A stretch of DNA of 46,221 bases, taken from positions 1-46,221 of the forward strand of contig JAQXXT010000035.1 in the NCBI GenBank assembly GCA_029226205.1. The letters run 5' to 3'. A program made the position numbers and the translations under genes. How positions within the stretch are numbered: position 1 is the stretch's first letter; every line of letters begins with the position of its first letter. Shown here piece after piece: positions 23,430 through 33,090 of this stretch. The DNA comes from Prevotellaceae bacterium. GTDB lineage: Bacteria; Bacteroidota; Bacteroidia; Bacteroidales; Bacteroidaceae. The notes below the pieces were generated by a model that saw only the letters and a list, made by a program, of their open reading frames with translations, was not told the origin of the DNA and made no database searches.

Positions 23430-26252
23430 ATGAGCATCAGATTAAACAAAGCAATACGAGAGTTAAACATTGGATTTCAAACGGCAGTTGAATTCCTGGA
23501 AAAGAGAAGTGAGCTCGGCGAGTTCAAGCCTGAACTGAGTTTCAAGCTCAACGACGGGCAGTACCGTGCCTTGGAGAAAGCCTTCAAGCAGGATGCCGAG
23601 GTGCGTACCCAGGCCGAGAAGCTCACCCAGAAGAAGACCCAGGACAAGAAGGAGGCTTCGGAGAAGAAGAAAGCCGAGAACAAGGCCGAGAAGCGACAGC
23701 CACAGCTGACGAAGGTGCAGAAATACACCCCGTTGGGCAAGATCGACCTCAGCACCATCGGCAAGCCGAAGTCGTCCGGGAAGTCTGATGCCCAGAAGGG
23801 CCATGGGTCCGGGAAGCCCGCGACTGCTGCCGTCAGTCACAAGGCAGACCAGAAGAATCCTGTCAAGCCCGTTGCCTCTGCAGAGAAGAAACCCGCAGCT
23901 TCTGTCCCGGCAGCGAAGGCGGCGACAGCCCCCGCGGCTGCCCCTGCCGCTACTTCGGTGCCGAAGGCTCCGGTGGCTACATCCGATAAATCCCAACAAC
24001 CTGCTGAAAATAAGATGACAGACAAACCTGCAGAACAGAAAGTATTCACTCTGAAGAGTGAGAAAAAGATTCAGACTGCCGGTCCTACCGTCCTTGGTAA
24101 GATCGACCTCTCCACCATCAACCAGAGCACGCGCCCGAAGAAGAAGTCGAAGGAGGAGCGGCGCCGTGAGCGTGAGGAGAAGAATGGTCAGGGCCATAAT
24201 AGCGAGCGCAAGAAGCGCGTGCGTATCAACAAGGAGCGTGTCGACATCAATGCCGCCGCCAACCAGCAACAGCAGTCGCAGGGCGGCAGCAAGCGCAACC
24301 GCAAGCGTAACCGCAACCGTGGTGGCAACAACAAGCCTCAGGAAGTCAGTGAGGAGGATGTCGCCAAGCAGGTGAAGGAGACGCTGGCCCGTCTGACCAA
24401 CAAGCAGAACCAGAACAAGAAAGGCGCGAAGTACCGTAAGGAGAAGCGTGAGGCTGTTCAGGAGAAGCTCGAGCAGGAGGCCAAGCAGGAGAAGAAGGAG
24501 AGCAAGGTGCTGAAGCTGACGGAGTTTGTCACCGTCAGTGAGCTCGCCACGATGATGAACGTGCCGGTGACGAAGGTCATCGGTACCCTCATGGGCGTCG
24601 GTATCATGGTTTCCATCAACCAGCGCCTCGACGCCGAGACCATCAACCTCGTGGCTGAGGAGTTCGGGTTCAAGACCGAGTATGTCAGTGCCGAGGTCCA
24701 GGAGGCTATCAGTGAGGAGGAGGACGATGAGAACGACCTCGTGCCGCGCGCCCCGATCGTCACCGTCATGGGTCATGTAGACCATGGTAAGACATCGCTC
24801 CTCGACCATATCCGCAATACGAATGTGATCGCCGGTGAGGCCGGTGGTATCACACAGCATATCGGTGCCTACAGCGTGACGCTGAAGAACGGCCGTAAGG
24901 TGACGTTCCTCGATACCCCGGGTCATGAGGCCTTCACGGCTATGCGTGCCCGTGGTGCCCAGGTGACGGATATCGCCATCATCATCATCGCTGCCGACGA
25001 CTCCGTGATGCCTACCACGAAGGAGGCTATCGCCCACTGTCAGGCTGCCGGCGTGCCGATGGTCTTCGCCATCAACAAGATTGATAAGCCGGGTGCCAAC
25101 CCCGACAAGATCCGTGAGGACCTGGCCAATATGAACCTCCTCGTGGAAGAGTGGGGTGGTAAGTACCAGTGTCAGGAGATCAGTGCCAAGAAGGGCATCG
25201 GTGTCGACGACCTCATGGATAAGGTGCTCCTCGAGGCTGACATGCTCGACCTCAAGGCCAACCCGAACCGCAAGGCCACGGGTACCGTCATTGAGTCTTC
25301 CCTCGACAAGGGCCGTGGCTATGTCTCCACCGTCCTCGTGAGCAATGGTACCCTCCGCGTCGGTGATATCGTCATCGCCGGTACGTCGTGGGGTCGTATC
25401 AAGGCTATGTTCAATGAGCGTAACGCCCGTATCGAGGCGGCAGGACCGGCAGATCCGGCTATCATCCTCGGTCTTAACGGCGCTCCTACGGCCGGTGACA
25501 GCTTCCACGTGCTCGACTCCGAGCAGGAGGCCCGTGAGATTGCCAACAAGCGAGAGCAGCTGCAGCGTGAGCAGAGCCTGCGTACGCAGAAGCGCCTGAC
25601 GCTCGGTGATATCAGTCACCGTATCGCACGTGGTGAGTTCCATGAGTTGAATATCATCGTCAAGGGTGATACCGACGGTTCCGTTGAGGCCCTGTCTGAC
25701 TCCTTCATCAAACTGTCGACGGAGAAGGTCCAGGTGAATGTCATCAACAAGGCCGTCGGTCAGATCTCCGAGAATGATGTCATGCTCGCCAGTGCTTCAG
25801 ATGCTATCATCGTCGGTTTCCAGGTCCGTCCGTCATCCGATGCCCGTAAGCTCGCTGACCGTGAGGGCGTGGAGATCAATACATACTCTATCATCTATGA
25901 TGCCATCGATGATGTCAAGAGTGCCATGGTCGGTATGCTCGACAAGGTGAAGAAAGAGGTCGTCACCGGAGAGGTGGAGGTCAAGCAGGTCTTCAAGATC
26001 TCGAAGGTCGGCACCATCGCCGGTGGTCTCGTCACCGAGGGCAAGGTCCATAACAAGGACAAGGCCCATGTGGTACGTGACGGTATCGTCATCAAGACCG
26101 CCAATATCAACGCCCTTAAGCGTTACAAGGATGATGTCAAGGAGGTCGCTGCTGGTCTCGAATGTGGTCTGAGTCTCGTCAACTTCAACGATATCCAGGT
26201 TGGCGATGTCATCGAGACCTTCACCGAGATCGAGGTGGAGCAGAAACTTTAG
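23430..26252 (+). CDS. infB: Translation initiation factor IF-2
   Basis: The 940-residue GTPase brings fMet-tRNA to the 30S subunit. The first 360 residues are a long charged, low-complexity region rich in Lys, Ala, Pro and Gln, with two copies of a GKIDLSTI motif (near 108 and 223). The conserved IF2 N2 segment ([17 protein letters not shown]) precedes the G domain. G1 is GHVDHGKTS starting at residue 448, G3 DTPGHEAF, G4 NKIDKPG and G5 SAKKGIG. Domain II ([20 protein letters not shown]) and the C-terminal domains are complete. The low-complexity segment shows skewed base composition but no frameshift. Confidence 0.97.
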   Translation: MSIRLNKAIRELNIGFQTAVEFLEKRSELGEFKPELSFKLNDGQYRALEKAFKQDAEVRTQAEKLTQKKTQDKKEASEKKKAENKAEKRQPQLTKVQKYTPLGKIDLSTIGKPKSSGKSDAQKGHGSGKPATAAVSHKADQKNPVKPVASAEKKPAASVPAAKAATAPAAAPAATSVPKAPVATSDKSQQPAENKMTDKPAEQKVFTLKSEKKIQTAGPTVLGKIDLSTINQSTRPKKKSKEERRREREEKNGQGHNSERKKRVRINKERVDINAAANQQQQSQGGSKRNRKRNRNRGGNNKPQEVSEEDVAKQVKETLARLTNKQNQNKKGAKYRKEKREAVQEKLEQEAKQEKKESKVLKLTEFVTVSELATMMNVPVTKVIGTLMGVGIMVSINQRLDAETINLVAEEFGFKTEYVSAEVQEAISEEEDDENDLVPRAPIVTVMGHVDHGKTSLLDHIRNTNVIAGEAGGITQHIGAYSVTLKNGRKVTFLDTPGHEAFTAMRARGAQVTDIAIIIIAADDSVMPTTKEAIAHCQAAGVPMVFAINKIDKPGANPDKIREDLANMNLLVEEWGGKYQCQEISAKKGIGVDDLMDKVLLEADMLDLKANPNRKATGTVIESSLDKGRGYVSTVLVSNGTLRVGDIVIAGTSWGRIKAMFNERNARIEAAGPADPAIILGLNGAPTAGDSFHVLDSEQEAREIANKREQLQREQSLRTQKRLTLGDISHRIARGEFHELNIIVKGDTDGSVEALSDSFIKLSTEKVQVNVINKAVGQISENDVMLASASDAIIVGFQVRPSSDARKLADREGVEINTYSIIYDAIDDVKSAMVGMLDKVKKEVVTGEVEVKQVFKISKVGTIAGGLVTEGKVHNKDKAHVVRDGIVIKTANINALKRYKDDVKEVAAGLECGLSLVNFNDIQVGDVIETFTEIEVEQKL

Positions 26253-26260
26253 GATCCCAA

Positions 26261-26381
26261 TCCACCGTAGGGTGCGGCCCTTGTGGCCGTCCTAATTCCC
26301 ACCGTAGGGTGCGGCCCTTGTGGCCGTCCTAACCGGGAATTGTGGCAATTAGGGCGCCCACAAGGGGTGCCCCTACGGTGG
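26261..26381. repeat. REP-like cluster IV: A+, A+, B-
   Basis: A+ at 26262-26295 and 26299-26332, then B- at 26349-26381, joined by the recurring linker CCGGGAATTGTGGCAA. It fills the gap after infB. Confidence 0.9.
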
Positions 26382-26409
26382 TAGGAAATAAGAATACTAT
26401 CACAAATGT

Positions 26410-26437
26410 TACCAGCCCACGGGCTGGTACATTTTTT
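26410..26437 (+). terminator. Terminator-like hairpin between infB and sufB
   Basis: TACCAGCC (26410-26417) pairs perfectly with GGCTGGTA (26422-26429) around CACG, followed by CATTTTTTG. It may end the infB transcript, or act in the leader of the suf operon, since it is only 33 nt before sufB. No consensus promoter is seen between it and sufB. Confidence 0.75.
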
Positions 26438-26469
26438 GTCTGCAATTTCGAAACAGAAAGGAAACAGAA

Positions 26470-27915
26470 ATGGCACAGATGAAAGAAAACGAATTTGTCC
26501 GGGAAGTCGCCGAGAAGAAATACGAGTACGGCTTCACCACAGACATACAAACCGAGGTCATTCCGAAGGGACTCAACGAGGATATCGTCAGGCTCATTTC
26601 CAAGAAGAAGGGCGAGCCCGACTGGCTCCTCGATTTCCGTCTGAAGGCTTACCGCTACTGGAAGACGCTGCCCGTGCCCCGCTGGGGCCATGTCCACGTC
26701 CCCGACATCGATTTCCAGTCCATCTCCTACTATGCTGACCCGATGGCGAAGAAGCCTCAGAACAAGGAGATTGATCCGGAGCTCGAGAAGACCTTCGACA
26801 AGCTCGGCATCCCCCTCGAGGAGCGGCTGGCCCTCAGCGGTACCGCTGTCGACGCTATCATGGACTCCGTGTCGGTGAAGACGACGTTCAAGAAGCAGCT
26901 TGCCGAGAAGGGTATCATCTTCTCCTCCATCGGTGAGGCCGTGAAGAATCATCCTGACCTCGTCAGGCAGTATCTCGGGTCCGTCGTCCCCTACAGGGAT
27001 AACTTCAGCGCGGCATTGAACAGTGCCGTCTTCAGTGACGGCTCCTTCGTCTATATCCCGAAGGGCGTGCGCTGTCCGATGGAGCTGAGCAGTTACTTCC
27101 GTATCAATGCCCGTAACACGGGACAGTTTGAGCGTACGCTCATCATCGCCGATGACGACTCGTATGTCTCTTATCTCGAGGGCTGTACGGCGCCGATGCG
27201 TGATGAGAACCAGCTCCATGCCGCCGTCGTGGAGATTGTCGTACTGAACAACGCGGAGGTGAAATATTCCACCGTACAGAATTGGTATCCCGGTGACGAA
27301 CATGGCAAGGGCGGCGTGCTGAACCTCGTGACGAAACGTGGCGACTGCCGTGGCGTCAACTCGAAGCTCTCATGGACACAGGTGGAGACGGGTTCCGCCA
27401 TCACGTGGAAATATCCGTCGTGCGTGCTCCGTGGTGACAACTCTCAGGCGGAGTTCTACAGTGTCGCCGTGACGAACAACTACCAGGAGGCTGATACGGG
27501 TACGAAGATGATCCACATGGGTAAGAATACGAAGAGTACGATTATCTCCAAGGGTATCTCCGCCGGACATAGTCAGAACAGTTATCGTGGTCTCGTACGT
27601 GCCACTGCCAATGCCGACAATGCCCGTAACTACAGTAGTTGTGACTCTCTGCTTCTGGGCAGTAACTGCGGAGCCCATACCTTCCCGTATATGGATATCC
27701 ATAATGACACCGCTGTCGTGGAACATGAGGCGACGACGTCGAAGATCAGCGAGGATCAGCTTTTCTACTGTAACCAGCGTGGTATCCCCATGGAGGATGC
27801 CGTCGGCCTGATCGTCAACGGTTATGCCAAGGAGGTCCTCAACAAGCTCCCCATGGAGTTCGCCGTAGAGGCCCAAAAGTTATTAAGTGTCAGTTTAGAG
27901 GGGACAGTGGGATAG
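26470..27915 (+). CDS. sufB: Fe-S cluster assembly protein SufB
   Basis: SufB is the scaffold subunit of the SufBCD complex on which iron-sulfur clusters are built in the cytoplasm. The 481-residue length is typical. [40 protein letters not shown] and the right-handed beta-helix core ([25 protein letters not shown]) are characteristic, and [19 protein letters not shown] is the C-terminal helical part. SufC, SufD and SufS follow in the same direction. Repeat cluster V lies between sufB and sufC. Confidence 0.97.
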   Translation: MAQMKENEFVREVAEKKYEYGFTTDIQTEVIPKGLNEDIVRLISKKKGEPDWLLDFRLKAYRYWKTLPVPRWGHVHVPDIDFQSISYYADPMAKKPQNKEIDPELEKTFDKLGIPLEERLALSGTAVDAIMDSVSVKTTFKKQLAEKGIIFSSIGEAVKNHPDLVRQYLGSVVPYRDNFSAALNSAVFSDGSFVYIPKGVRCPMELSSYFRINARNTGQFERTLIIADDDSYVSYLEGCTAPMRDENQLHAAVVEIVVLNNAEVKYSTVQNWYPGDEHGKGGVLNLVTKRGDCRGVNSKLSWTQVETGSAITWKYPSCVLRGDNSQAEFYSVAVTNNYQEADTGTKMIHMGKNTKSTIISKGISAGHSQNSYRGLVRATANADNARNYSSCDSLLLGSNCGAHTFPYMDIHNDTAVVEHEATTSKISEDQLFYCNQRGIPMEDAVGLIVNGYAKEVLNKLPMEFAVEAQKLLSVSLEGTVG

Positions 27916-27918
27916 GAA

Positions 27919-28095
27919 TTGCAGGGTGCGGCCCTTGTGGCCGTCCTAACCGGGAATCCGTGGCCATTAGGGCGCCCACAAGGGGTGCCCCTACGGAGGC
28001 AGATCGATCCACCGTAGGGTGCGGCCCTTGTGGCCGTCCGTCTCTTGCAGGGTGCGGCCCTCGTGGCCGTCCGCCGTCGGAACGACGGATTTTTT
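27919..28095. repeat. REP-like cluster V inside the suf operon: A+, B-, A+, A+ and a small terminator-like hairpin
   Basis: A+ at 27920-27949 (with GCAG in place of GTAG), B- at 27967-27999, A+ at 28009-28040, and A+ at 28046-28073 with loop CTCGT. At 28074-28095 CCGTC-GGAAC-GACGG plus a T run looks like a weak terminator between sufB and sufC. A longer sufC frame starting at 28030 reads through this DNA and is rejected. Confidence 0.85.
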
Positions 28096-28161
28096 CCACC
28101 GATGTTATCCAATAGAACTACAACTATAGAATCTATAGCTCGCTATAAAAAAGATAAGAAA

Positions 28162-28914
<753 letters not shown>

Positions 28915-28968
28915 GATCCACCGTAGGGTGCGGCCCTTGTGGCCGTCCTAACCGGGAACACGATCCCC

Positions 28969-29076
28969 TTGCAGGGGCCGTCCCTTGTGGCGGCCCGTCG
29001 GCGGAACGCCGAATCAAACAGGGTATATTTTAATGCCGTACCGGCATCGGGCCGCCACAAGGGACAGCCCCTGCAA
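28969..29076 (+). repeat. Family C palindrome, copy 1
   Basis: Outer arms 28969-28997 and 29048-29076 are complementary over 29 bp with one mismatch. Directly inside are two hairpins, TCGGCG-GAA-CGCCGA (28998-29012) and ATGCCG-TAC-CGGCAT (29033-29047), separated by 20 nt. The arms contain the CCCTTGTGG core of families A and B. Confidence 0.85.
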
Positions 29077-29181
29077 ATGGATCAATGATGAACCAAATTA
29101 AATTTTGATTTTTATGTGGCCGTCCGCGATCCATCGTAGGGTGCGGCCCTTGTGGCCGTCCTAACCGGGAACATGATCCCC

Positions 29182-29289
29182 TTGCAGGGGCCGTCCCTTG
29201 TGGCGGCCCGTCGGCGGAACGCCGAATCAAACAGGGTATATTTTAATGCCGTACCGGCATCGGGCCGCCACAAGGGACGGCCCCTGCAA
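29182..29289 (+). repeat. Family C palindrome, copy 2
   Basis: Same element as copy 1, shifted by 213. The 29-bp arms (29182-29210 and 29261-29289) are here perfectly complementary. Confidence 0.85.
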
Positions 29290-29326
29290 ATGGATCAATG
29301 ATGAACCAAATTAAATTTTGATTGTT

Positions 29327-30670
29327 ATGACTTCAGAAAAACAATATATAGATCTCTACGAGGACCAGCGGGAAGCGCTGAAGGCCCATTCCGCGGCACC
29401 GATGAATGCCGTGCGGGATGCCGCCTTTGAGGCGTTCCGCCGCCAGGGATTCCCCTCTCGGAAGGTCGAGCGGTATAAGTATACGGATATGGCGGAGCTT
29501 TTCGCTCCCGATTACGGTCTGAATATCAACCGTCTCGATATCCCCGTCGATCCCTATGAGGCTTTCCGCTGTGATGTGCCCAATCTGAGTACGTCTCTCT
29601 ATTTCATCGTCAATGACGCGTTCTATACGAAGGCACTGCCACAGACGAAACTCCCCGAGGGTGTCATCGTCGACAGTCTCCGTGCCGTCGCCGAGCGTGA
29701 CCCCGAGTTCGTCAGCCTCTACTATGCGAAGATCGCCAAGAGCGACGAGGATGCCGTGACCGCCCTGAACACGATGCTTGCCGAGGATGGCCTCCTCGTT
29801 TATGTGCCGAAGAACGTACAGCTCGACCGTTGTATCCAGGTCATCAATATCCTCCGTGCCGATGTCGACCTGATGGTCAACCGCCGCGTCCTCATCGTCC
29901 TCGACGAGGGTGCGAAGGCCAACTTCCTCTTCTGTGACCATGCCGCCGACGACAGGAAGTTCCTCACTACCCAGGTCATCGAGGCCTTCGTAGGCGAGAA
30001 TGCCCATCTCGAACTCAACTGTCTGGAGGAGACGCATGAGAAGAATACGCGTGTGAGCAATGTATATATCGACCAGCAGGCTAACAGCCATGTGACACAT
30101 AATGTCATCACGCTCCACAACGGCGTGACGCGCAACATGCTCAACCTCGTCTTCAAGGGGGAGGGTGCCGAGTGCTACTGCAATGGCTGTGTCATCGCCG
30201 ACAAGCACCAGCATGTCGACAACAACACGCTCATCGACCATCAGGTGGGTCACTGCACGAGCAACGAGCTCTATAAGTATGTCGTCAACGACGCTGCCGT
30301 CGGTGCCTTCGCCGGTAAGGTCCTCGTACGCCACGGCGCGGAGAAGACAACCTCTCAGGAGACGAACAAGAACCTCGTCTCCACGAAGCAGGCACGGATG
30401 TATACTCAGCCGATGCTGGAGATCTATGCCGACGACGTGAAATGTTCTCATGGCTCCACCGTCGGTCAGCTCGACGACGCGGCACTGTTCTATATGGAGC
30501 AGCGTGGCATCAGTGAGAAAGAGGCCAAGCTCCTCCTCGAGTTTGCCTTCATCGATGAGGTCATCGACCAGATCGACCTCGAGCCCCTCCGTGAGCGCCT
30601 CCATTACCTCGTGGAGAAGCGTTTCCGTGGTGAGCTGAATAAGTGTGAGGGCTGCAATCTGTGCCGTTGA
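29327..30670 (+). CDS. sufD: Fe-S cluster assembly protein SufD
   Basis: SufD pairs with SufB in the SufBC2D scaffold and helps iron entry. From ATG 29327 it has 447 residues; the frame continues three codons further up to a TTG, which is less likely. FPSRKVERYKYTDMAEL is the family's N-terminal motif, and the beta-helix core includes VLDEGAKANFLFCDHA and VTHNVITLHNGVTRNMLNLVF. QARMYTQPMLEIYADDVKCSHGST and the ALFYMEQRGISEKEA segment are diagnostic. Both ends are set in tandem-duplicated repeat DNA: the leader and ATG are duplicated upstream, and the last four codons with the stop are duplicated downstream. Confidence 0.96.
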   Translation: MTSEKQYIDLYEDQREALKAHSAAPMNAVRDAAFEAFRRQGFPSRKVERYKYTDMAELFAPDYGLNINRLDIPVDPYEAFRCDVPNLSTSLYFIVNDAFYTKALPQTKLPEGVIVDSLRAVAERDPEFVSLYYAKIAKSDEDAVTALNTMLAEDGLLVYVPKNVQLDRCIQVINILRADVDLMVNRRVLIVLDEGAKANFLFCDHAADDRKFLTTQVIEAFVGENAHLELNCLEETHEKNTRVSNVYIDQQANSHVTHNVITLHNGVTRNMLNLVFKGEGAECYCNGCVIADKHQHVDNNTLIDHQVGHCTSNELYKYVVNDAAVGAFAGKVLVRHGAEKTTSQETNKNLVSTKQARMYTQPMLEIYADDVKCSHGSTVGQLDDAALFYMEQRGISEKEAKLLLEFAFIDEVIDQIDLEPLRERLHYLVEKRFRGELNKCEGCNLCR

Positions 30671-30767
30671 TCCACATGCAGGGGCCGTCCCTTGTGGCGG
30701 CCCGATGCCGGAATCTGTGCCGTTGACCCACATGCAGGGGCCGTCCCTTGTGGCGGCCCGATGCCGG
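30656..30767 (+). repeat. 56-bp tandem duplication spanning the sufD stop codon
   Basis: Unit 30656-30711 is repeated at 30712-30767 with one difference (TGATCC against TGACCC). Each unit begins with AATCTGTGCCGTTGA, the last four codons and stop of sufD, and continues through one arm of the family C palindrome. Confidence 0.9.
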
Positions 30768-30839
30768 AACGGCATTCAAAATATTCCAGGATAGGTTTGG
30801 CGTGCCGCCGACGGGCCGCCACAAGGGACGGCCCCTGCA
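30733..30839 (-). repeat. Family C palindrome, inverted copy
   Basis: Arms 30733-30760 and 30812-30839 are complementary over 28 bp. The interior is homologous to the reverse complement of copies 1 and 2: ATGCCG-GAA-CGGCAT (30761-30775) comes first and the GGCG-TGC-CGCC hairpin (30799-30809) last. It fills the sufD-sufS gap. Confidence 0.83.
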
Positions 30840-30874
30840 GTTGGATGAAATTATTGATTATAAAAATTAGAATA

Positions 30875-32089
30875 ATGTACGATATAGCTCAGATCCGATC
30901 CGACTTCCCGATATTGTCGCGGACAGTCTATGACAAACCACTGGTATATCTCGATAACGCGGCGACGACGCAGAAGCCGCTGTGTGTCCTCGATGCCATG
31001 CGGAAGGAATATCTCAATGTCAATGCCAACGTGCACCGTGGTGTCCACTGGATGAGCCAGCAGGCCACAGAACTCCATGAGGCAGCCCGTGAGACCGTCA
31101 GGAAGTTCATCAATGCCGCTAAGACCACGGAGATTGTCTTCACGCGCGGTACCACGGAGGGTATCAACCTCGTGGCCTCCTCGTTTGCCGAGGACTTCAT
31201 GAAGGAGGGTGATGAGGTCATCGTCACCGTCATGGAGCATCACAGTGACATCGTGCCCTGGCAGTTGCAGGCCCGCCGCAAGGGTATCGTGTTGAAGGTC
31301 ATCCCGATGAGCGATGATGGCATCCTCGACCTCGAGGCCTATCAGCAGCTCTTTTCCGAGAAGACGAAAATCGTCTGTGTCACGCAGGTGAGCAATGTTC
31401 TCGGCACGATCAATCCCGTGAAGGAGGTCGTGCGCATCGCCCATGAGCATGGCGTGCCGTGCCTCGTCGACGGTGCCCAGAGTGCCCCGCATTTCAAGGT
31501 GGACGTACAAGATATGGACTGTGACTTCTTTGTCTTCAGTGGTCATAAGATGTATGGTCCCACGGGTATCGGTATCCTCTATGGCAAGGAGGACTGGCTC
31601 GACAAGCTGCCGCCGTATCAGGGTGGTGGTGAGATGATCGACCATGTCAGTTTCGAACATACCACCTTCGAGCAGCCGCCTTTGAAGTTTGAGGCCGGCA
31701 CGCCCGACTATATCGCCAGTCATGGTCTCGCCGTGGCTATCGACTATATTAATAAGGTGGGACTGGAGAATATCGAGGCCCATGAGCAGGAGCTGACGCG
31801 TTATGCCATGGAACAGCTCAGTCAGATTGACGGTATGAAGATCTATGGTCCGAAAGAGCATCATGACGCCGTTGTGAGCTTCAATGTGGGCAATATCCAC
31901 CACATGGACATTGGTACGCTCCTCGACCGCCTCGGCATCGCCGTACGTACGGGTCACCATTGTGCCCAGCCGCTGATGGACCGCCTCGGCATCCTCGGTA
32001 CCGTCCGTGCCTCCTTCGCCCTGTACAACACGAAGGAGGAGGTCGACGCATTGGTGGCCGGCGTGAAGCGCGTGGTAAAGATGTTCTGA
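30875..32089 (+). CDS. sufS: Cysteine desulfurase SufS
   Basis: SufS takes sulfur from cysteine, leaving alanine, and supplies it as a persulfide to the Suf scaffold. From ATG 30875 the length is 404. [12 protein letters not shown] and [17 protein letters not shown] are group-II desulfurase motifs. The PLP lysine is K225 in [11 protein letters not shown], and the persulfide cysteine is C363 in [13 protein letters not shown]. The [14 protein letters not shown] end is typical. No SufE or SufU partner is present within the window. A longer frame reaching up to 30692 runs through repeat C and is rejected. Confidence 0.97.
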   Translation: MYDIAQIRSDFPILSRTVYDKPLVYLDNAATTQKPLCVLDAMRKEYLNVNANVHRGVHWMSQQATELHEAARETVRKFINAAKTTEIVFTRGTTEGINLVASSFAEDFMKEGDEVIVTVMEHHSDIVPWQLQARRKGIVLKVIPMSDDGILDLEAYQQLFSEKTKIVCVTQVSNVLGTINPVKEVVRIAHEHGVPCLVDGAQSAPHFKVDVQDMDCDFFVFSGHKMYGPTGIGILYGKEDWLDKLPPYQGGGEMIDHVSFEHTTFEQPPLKFEAGTPDYIASHGLAVAIDYINKVGLENIEAHEQELTRYAMEQLSQIDGMKIYGPKEHHDAVVSFNVGNIHHMDIGTLLDRLGIAVRTGHHCAQPLMDRLGILGTVRASFALYNTKEEVDALVAGVKRVVKMF

Positions 32090-32091
32090 TA

Positions 32092-32139
32092 GATCCTCCG
32101 TAGGGTGCGGCCCTTGTGGCCGTCCGCGATCCACCGTGG
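32092..32139 (+). repeat. REP-like cluster VIII: A+ plus a boundary fragment
   Basis: A+ at 32095-32127 (with CCTCCGTAG), followed at 32128-32139 by GATCCACCGTGG, the left edge of another unit without its hairpin. The GTG in this edge is an in-frame alternative start of rnhB. Confidence 0.8.
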
Positions 32140-32153
32140 AACAAATTACGAAT

Positions 32154-32831
32154 ATGTTGGAAAATTGTTTTTGCAAGGATAAGGTTGAGGCCGGATGTGA
32201 TGAGGCCGGGAGAGGATGTCTTGCGGGAAGCGTGTATGCTGCTGCTGTCATCCTCCCGCCCGACTATGACAATCCCGATCTCAATGACAGCAAGAAACTT
32301 ACGGCCAGGAAACGGTATGCCCTGCGGGAGATTATCCAGCGGGATGCCGTAGCCTGGGCCGTCGGTATCGTCACGCCCGAGGAAATTGACAAGATTAATA
32401 TCCTCCATGCCTCCTTCCTTGCCATGCACCGTGCCATCGATCAGTTGAAGGTCCGTCCCGAAGCCTTGCTTATCGACGGCAATCGTTTCGATCCTTATTA
32501 TCCGTTGATTTCAGGGGAGGAGCATGTGACGGCAGAGCAGGGTAGGGTAGCGGCTGAGTCCGGAGAGCGTGCGAAGGAGCCATTGCCCTATAAGTGTATG
32601 GTACATGGTGACGCCCGTTTCCAGAATATCGCCGCCGCAAGCATCCTCGCCAAGACTTACCGTGATGACTATATGGACCGTCTTGCCAAGGAATATCCTT
32701 ATTATGACTGGCAAAGCAATAAAGGCTATCCCACGAAGAAGCACCGCATGGGTATCCGTGAGCATGGCATCTCCCCTTATCACCGCAAGAGTTACAACCT
32801 CCTCGGCGGTGAGCTGTCCCTGGAATTCTGA
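32154..32831 (+). CDS. rnhB: Ribonuclease HII
   Basis: It removes ribonucleotides and RNA primers from RNA-DNA duplexes. The catalytic DEAGRG motif lies in [17 protein letters not shown]; further acidic residues lie in [15 protein letters not shown] and [45 protein letters not shown] is the conserved C-terminal block. I chose ATG 32154 (225 residues); the GTG at 32136 is inside a repeat edge. Between [12 protein letters not shown] and VHGDARF there is a charged stretch ([20 protein letters not shown]) that I do not remember in Bacteroides RNase HII and regard as a loop insertion. The TGA stop merges with the next repeat. Confidence 0.94.
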   Translation: MLENCFCKDKVEAGCDEAGRGCLAGSVYAAAVILPPDYDNPDLNDSKKLTARKRYALREIIQRDAVAWAVGIVTPEEIDKINILHASFLAMHRAIDQLKVRPEALLIDGNRFDPYYPLISGEEHVTAEQGRVAAESGERAKEPLPYKCMVHGDARFQNIAAASILAKTYRDDYMDRLAKEYPYYDWQSNKGYPTKKHRMGIREHGISPYHRKSYNLLGGELSLEF

Positions 32832-32942
32832 TCCACCGTAGGGTGCGGCCCTTGTGGCCGTCCTAATGGGTGCGGCCCTTGTGGCCGTCCTAACCGGGAA
32901 TCGTGGCAATTAGGGCGCCCACAAGGGGTGCCCCTACGGTGG
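32832..32942. repeat. REP-like cluster IX: A+, truncated A+, B-
   Basis: A+ at 32833-32866, an A+ lacking its CCACCGTA head at 32867-32893, and B- at 32910-32942 joined by the CCGGGAATCGTGGCAA linker. Confidence 0.88.
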
Positions 32943-33032
32943 ATATCTGTCCCTATGAATAACAAATATCATGAAAACCTAATATTTTTGCAATTTTTTA
33001 TCATTTTCTTCCGTGGTTTGTAAAAAATTATT

Positions 33033-33040
33033 TAACTTTG
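33033..33040 (+). promoter_or_regulatory. Candidate -7 box for the SusC operon
   Basis: TAACTTTG matches TAnnTTTG, 50 nt before the susC-like start. The nearest TTTG (33017-33020) is only 12 nt upstream, so the -33 part is not consensus; an alternative sigma factor or an activator may be needed. Confidence 0.45.
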
Positions 33041-33090
33041 CACCTAATTAAATTACTTGGGTCAAGATTTTAAATTATTTACGAGAATTT

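Larger units (their letters stand above)
28915..29329 (+). repeat. 213-bp tandem duplication ending in the sufD start codon
   Basis: The segment 28915-29116 is repeated at 29128-29329 with period 213 and four differences by eye (28921/29134 C-T, 28961/29174 C-T, 29066/29279 A-G, 29111/29324 T-G). Each copy holds an A+ repeat, a full family C palindrome, an AT-rich leader and an ATG. The ATG of the second copy (29327) is the sufD start; that of the first (29114) opens onto an 11-nt junction, TGGCCGTCCGC, which is the tail of an A repeat. The gap 28915-29326 holds nothing else. Confidence 0.92.

Noticed and set aside
23650..24480. Low-complexity Lys/Ala/Gln region of infB as a sign of frameshift or insertion
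   Set aside because: A long disordered N-terminal region is normal for Bacteroidetes IF-2 and the frame is continuous into the G domain.
28030..28161. N-terminal extension of sufC
   Set aside because: The added 44 residues translate repeat A and the spacer; SufC length and motifs fit ATG 28162.
30692..30874. N-terminal extension of sufS
   Set aside because: It translates palindrome C; the normal SufS N-terminus begins at 30875.
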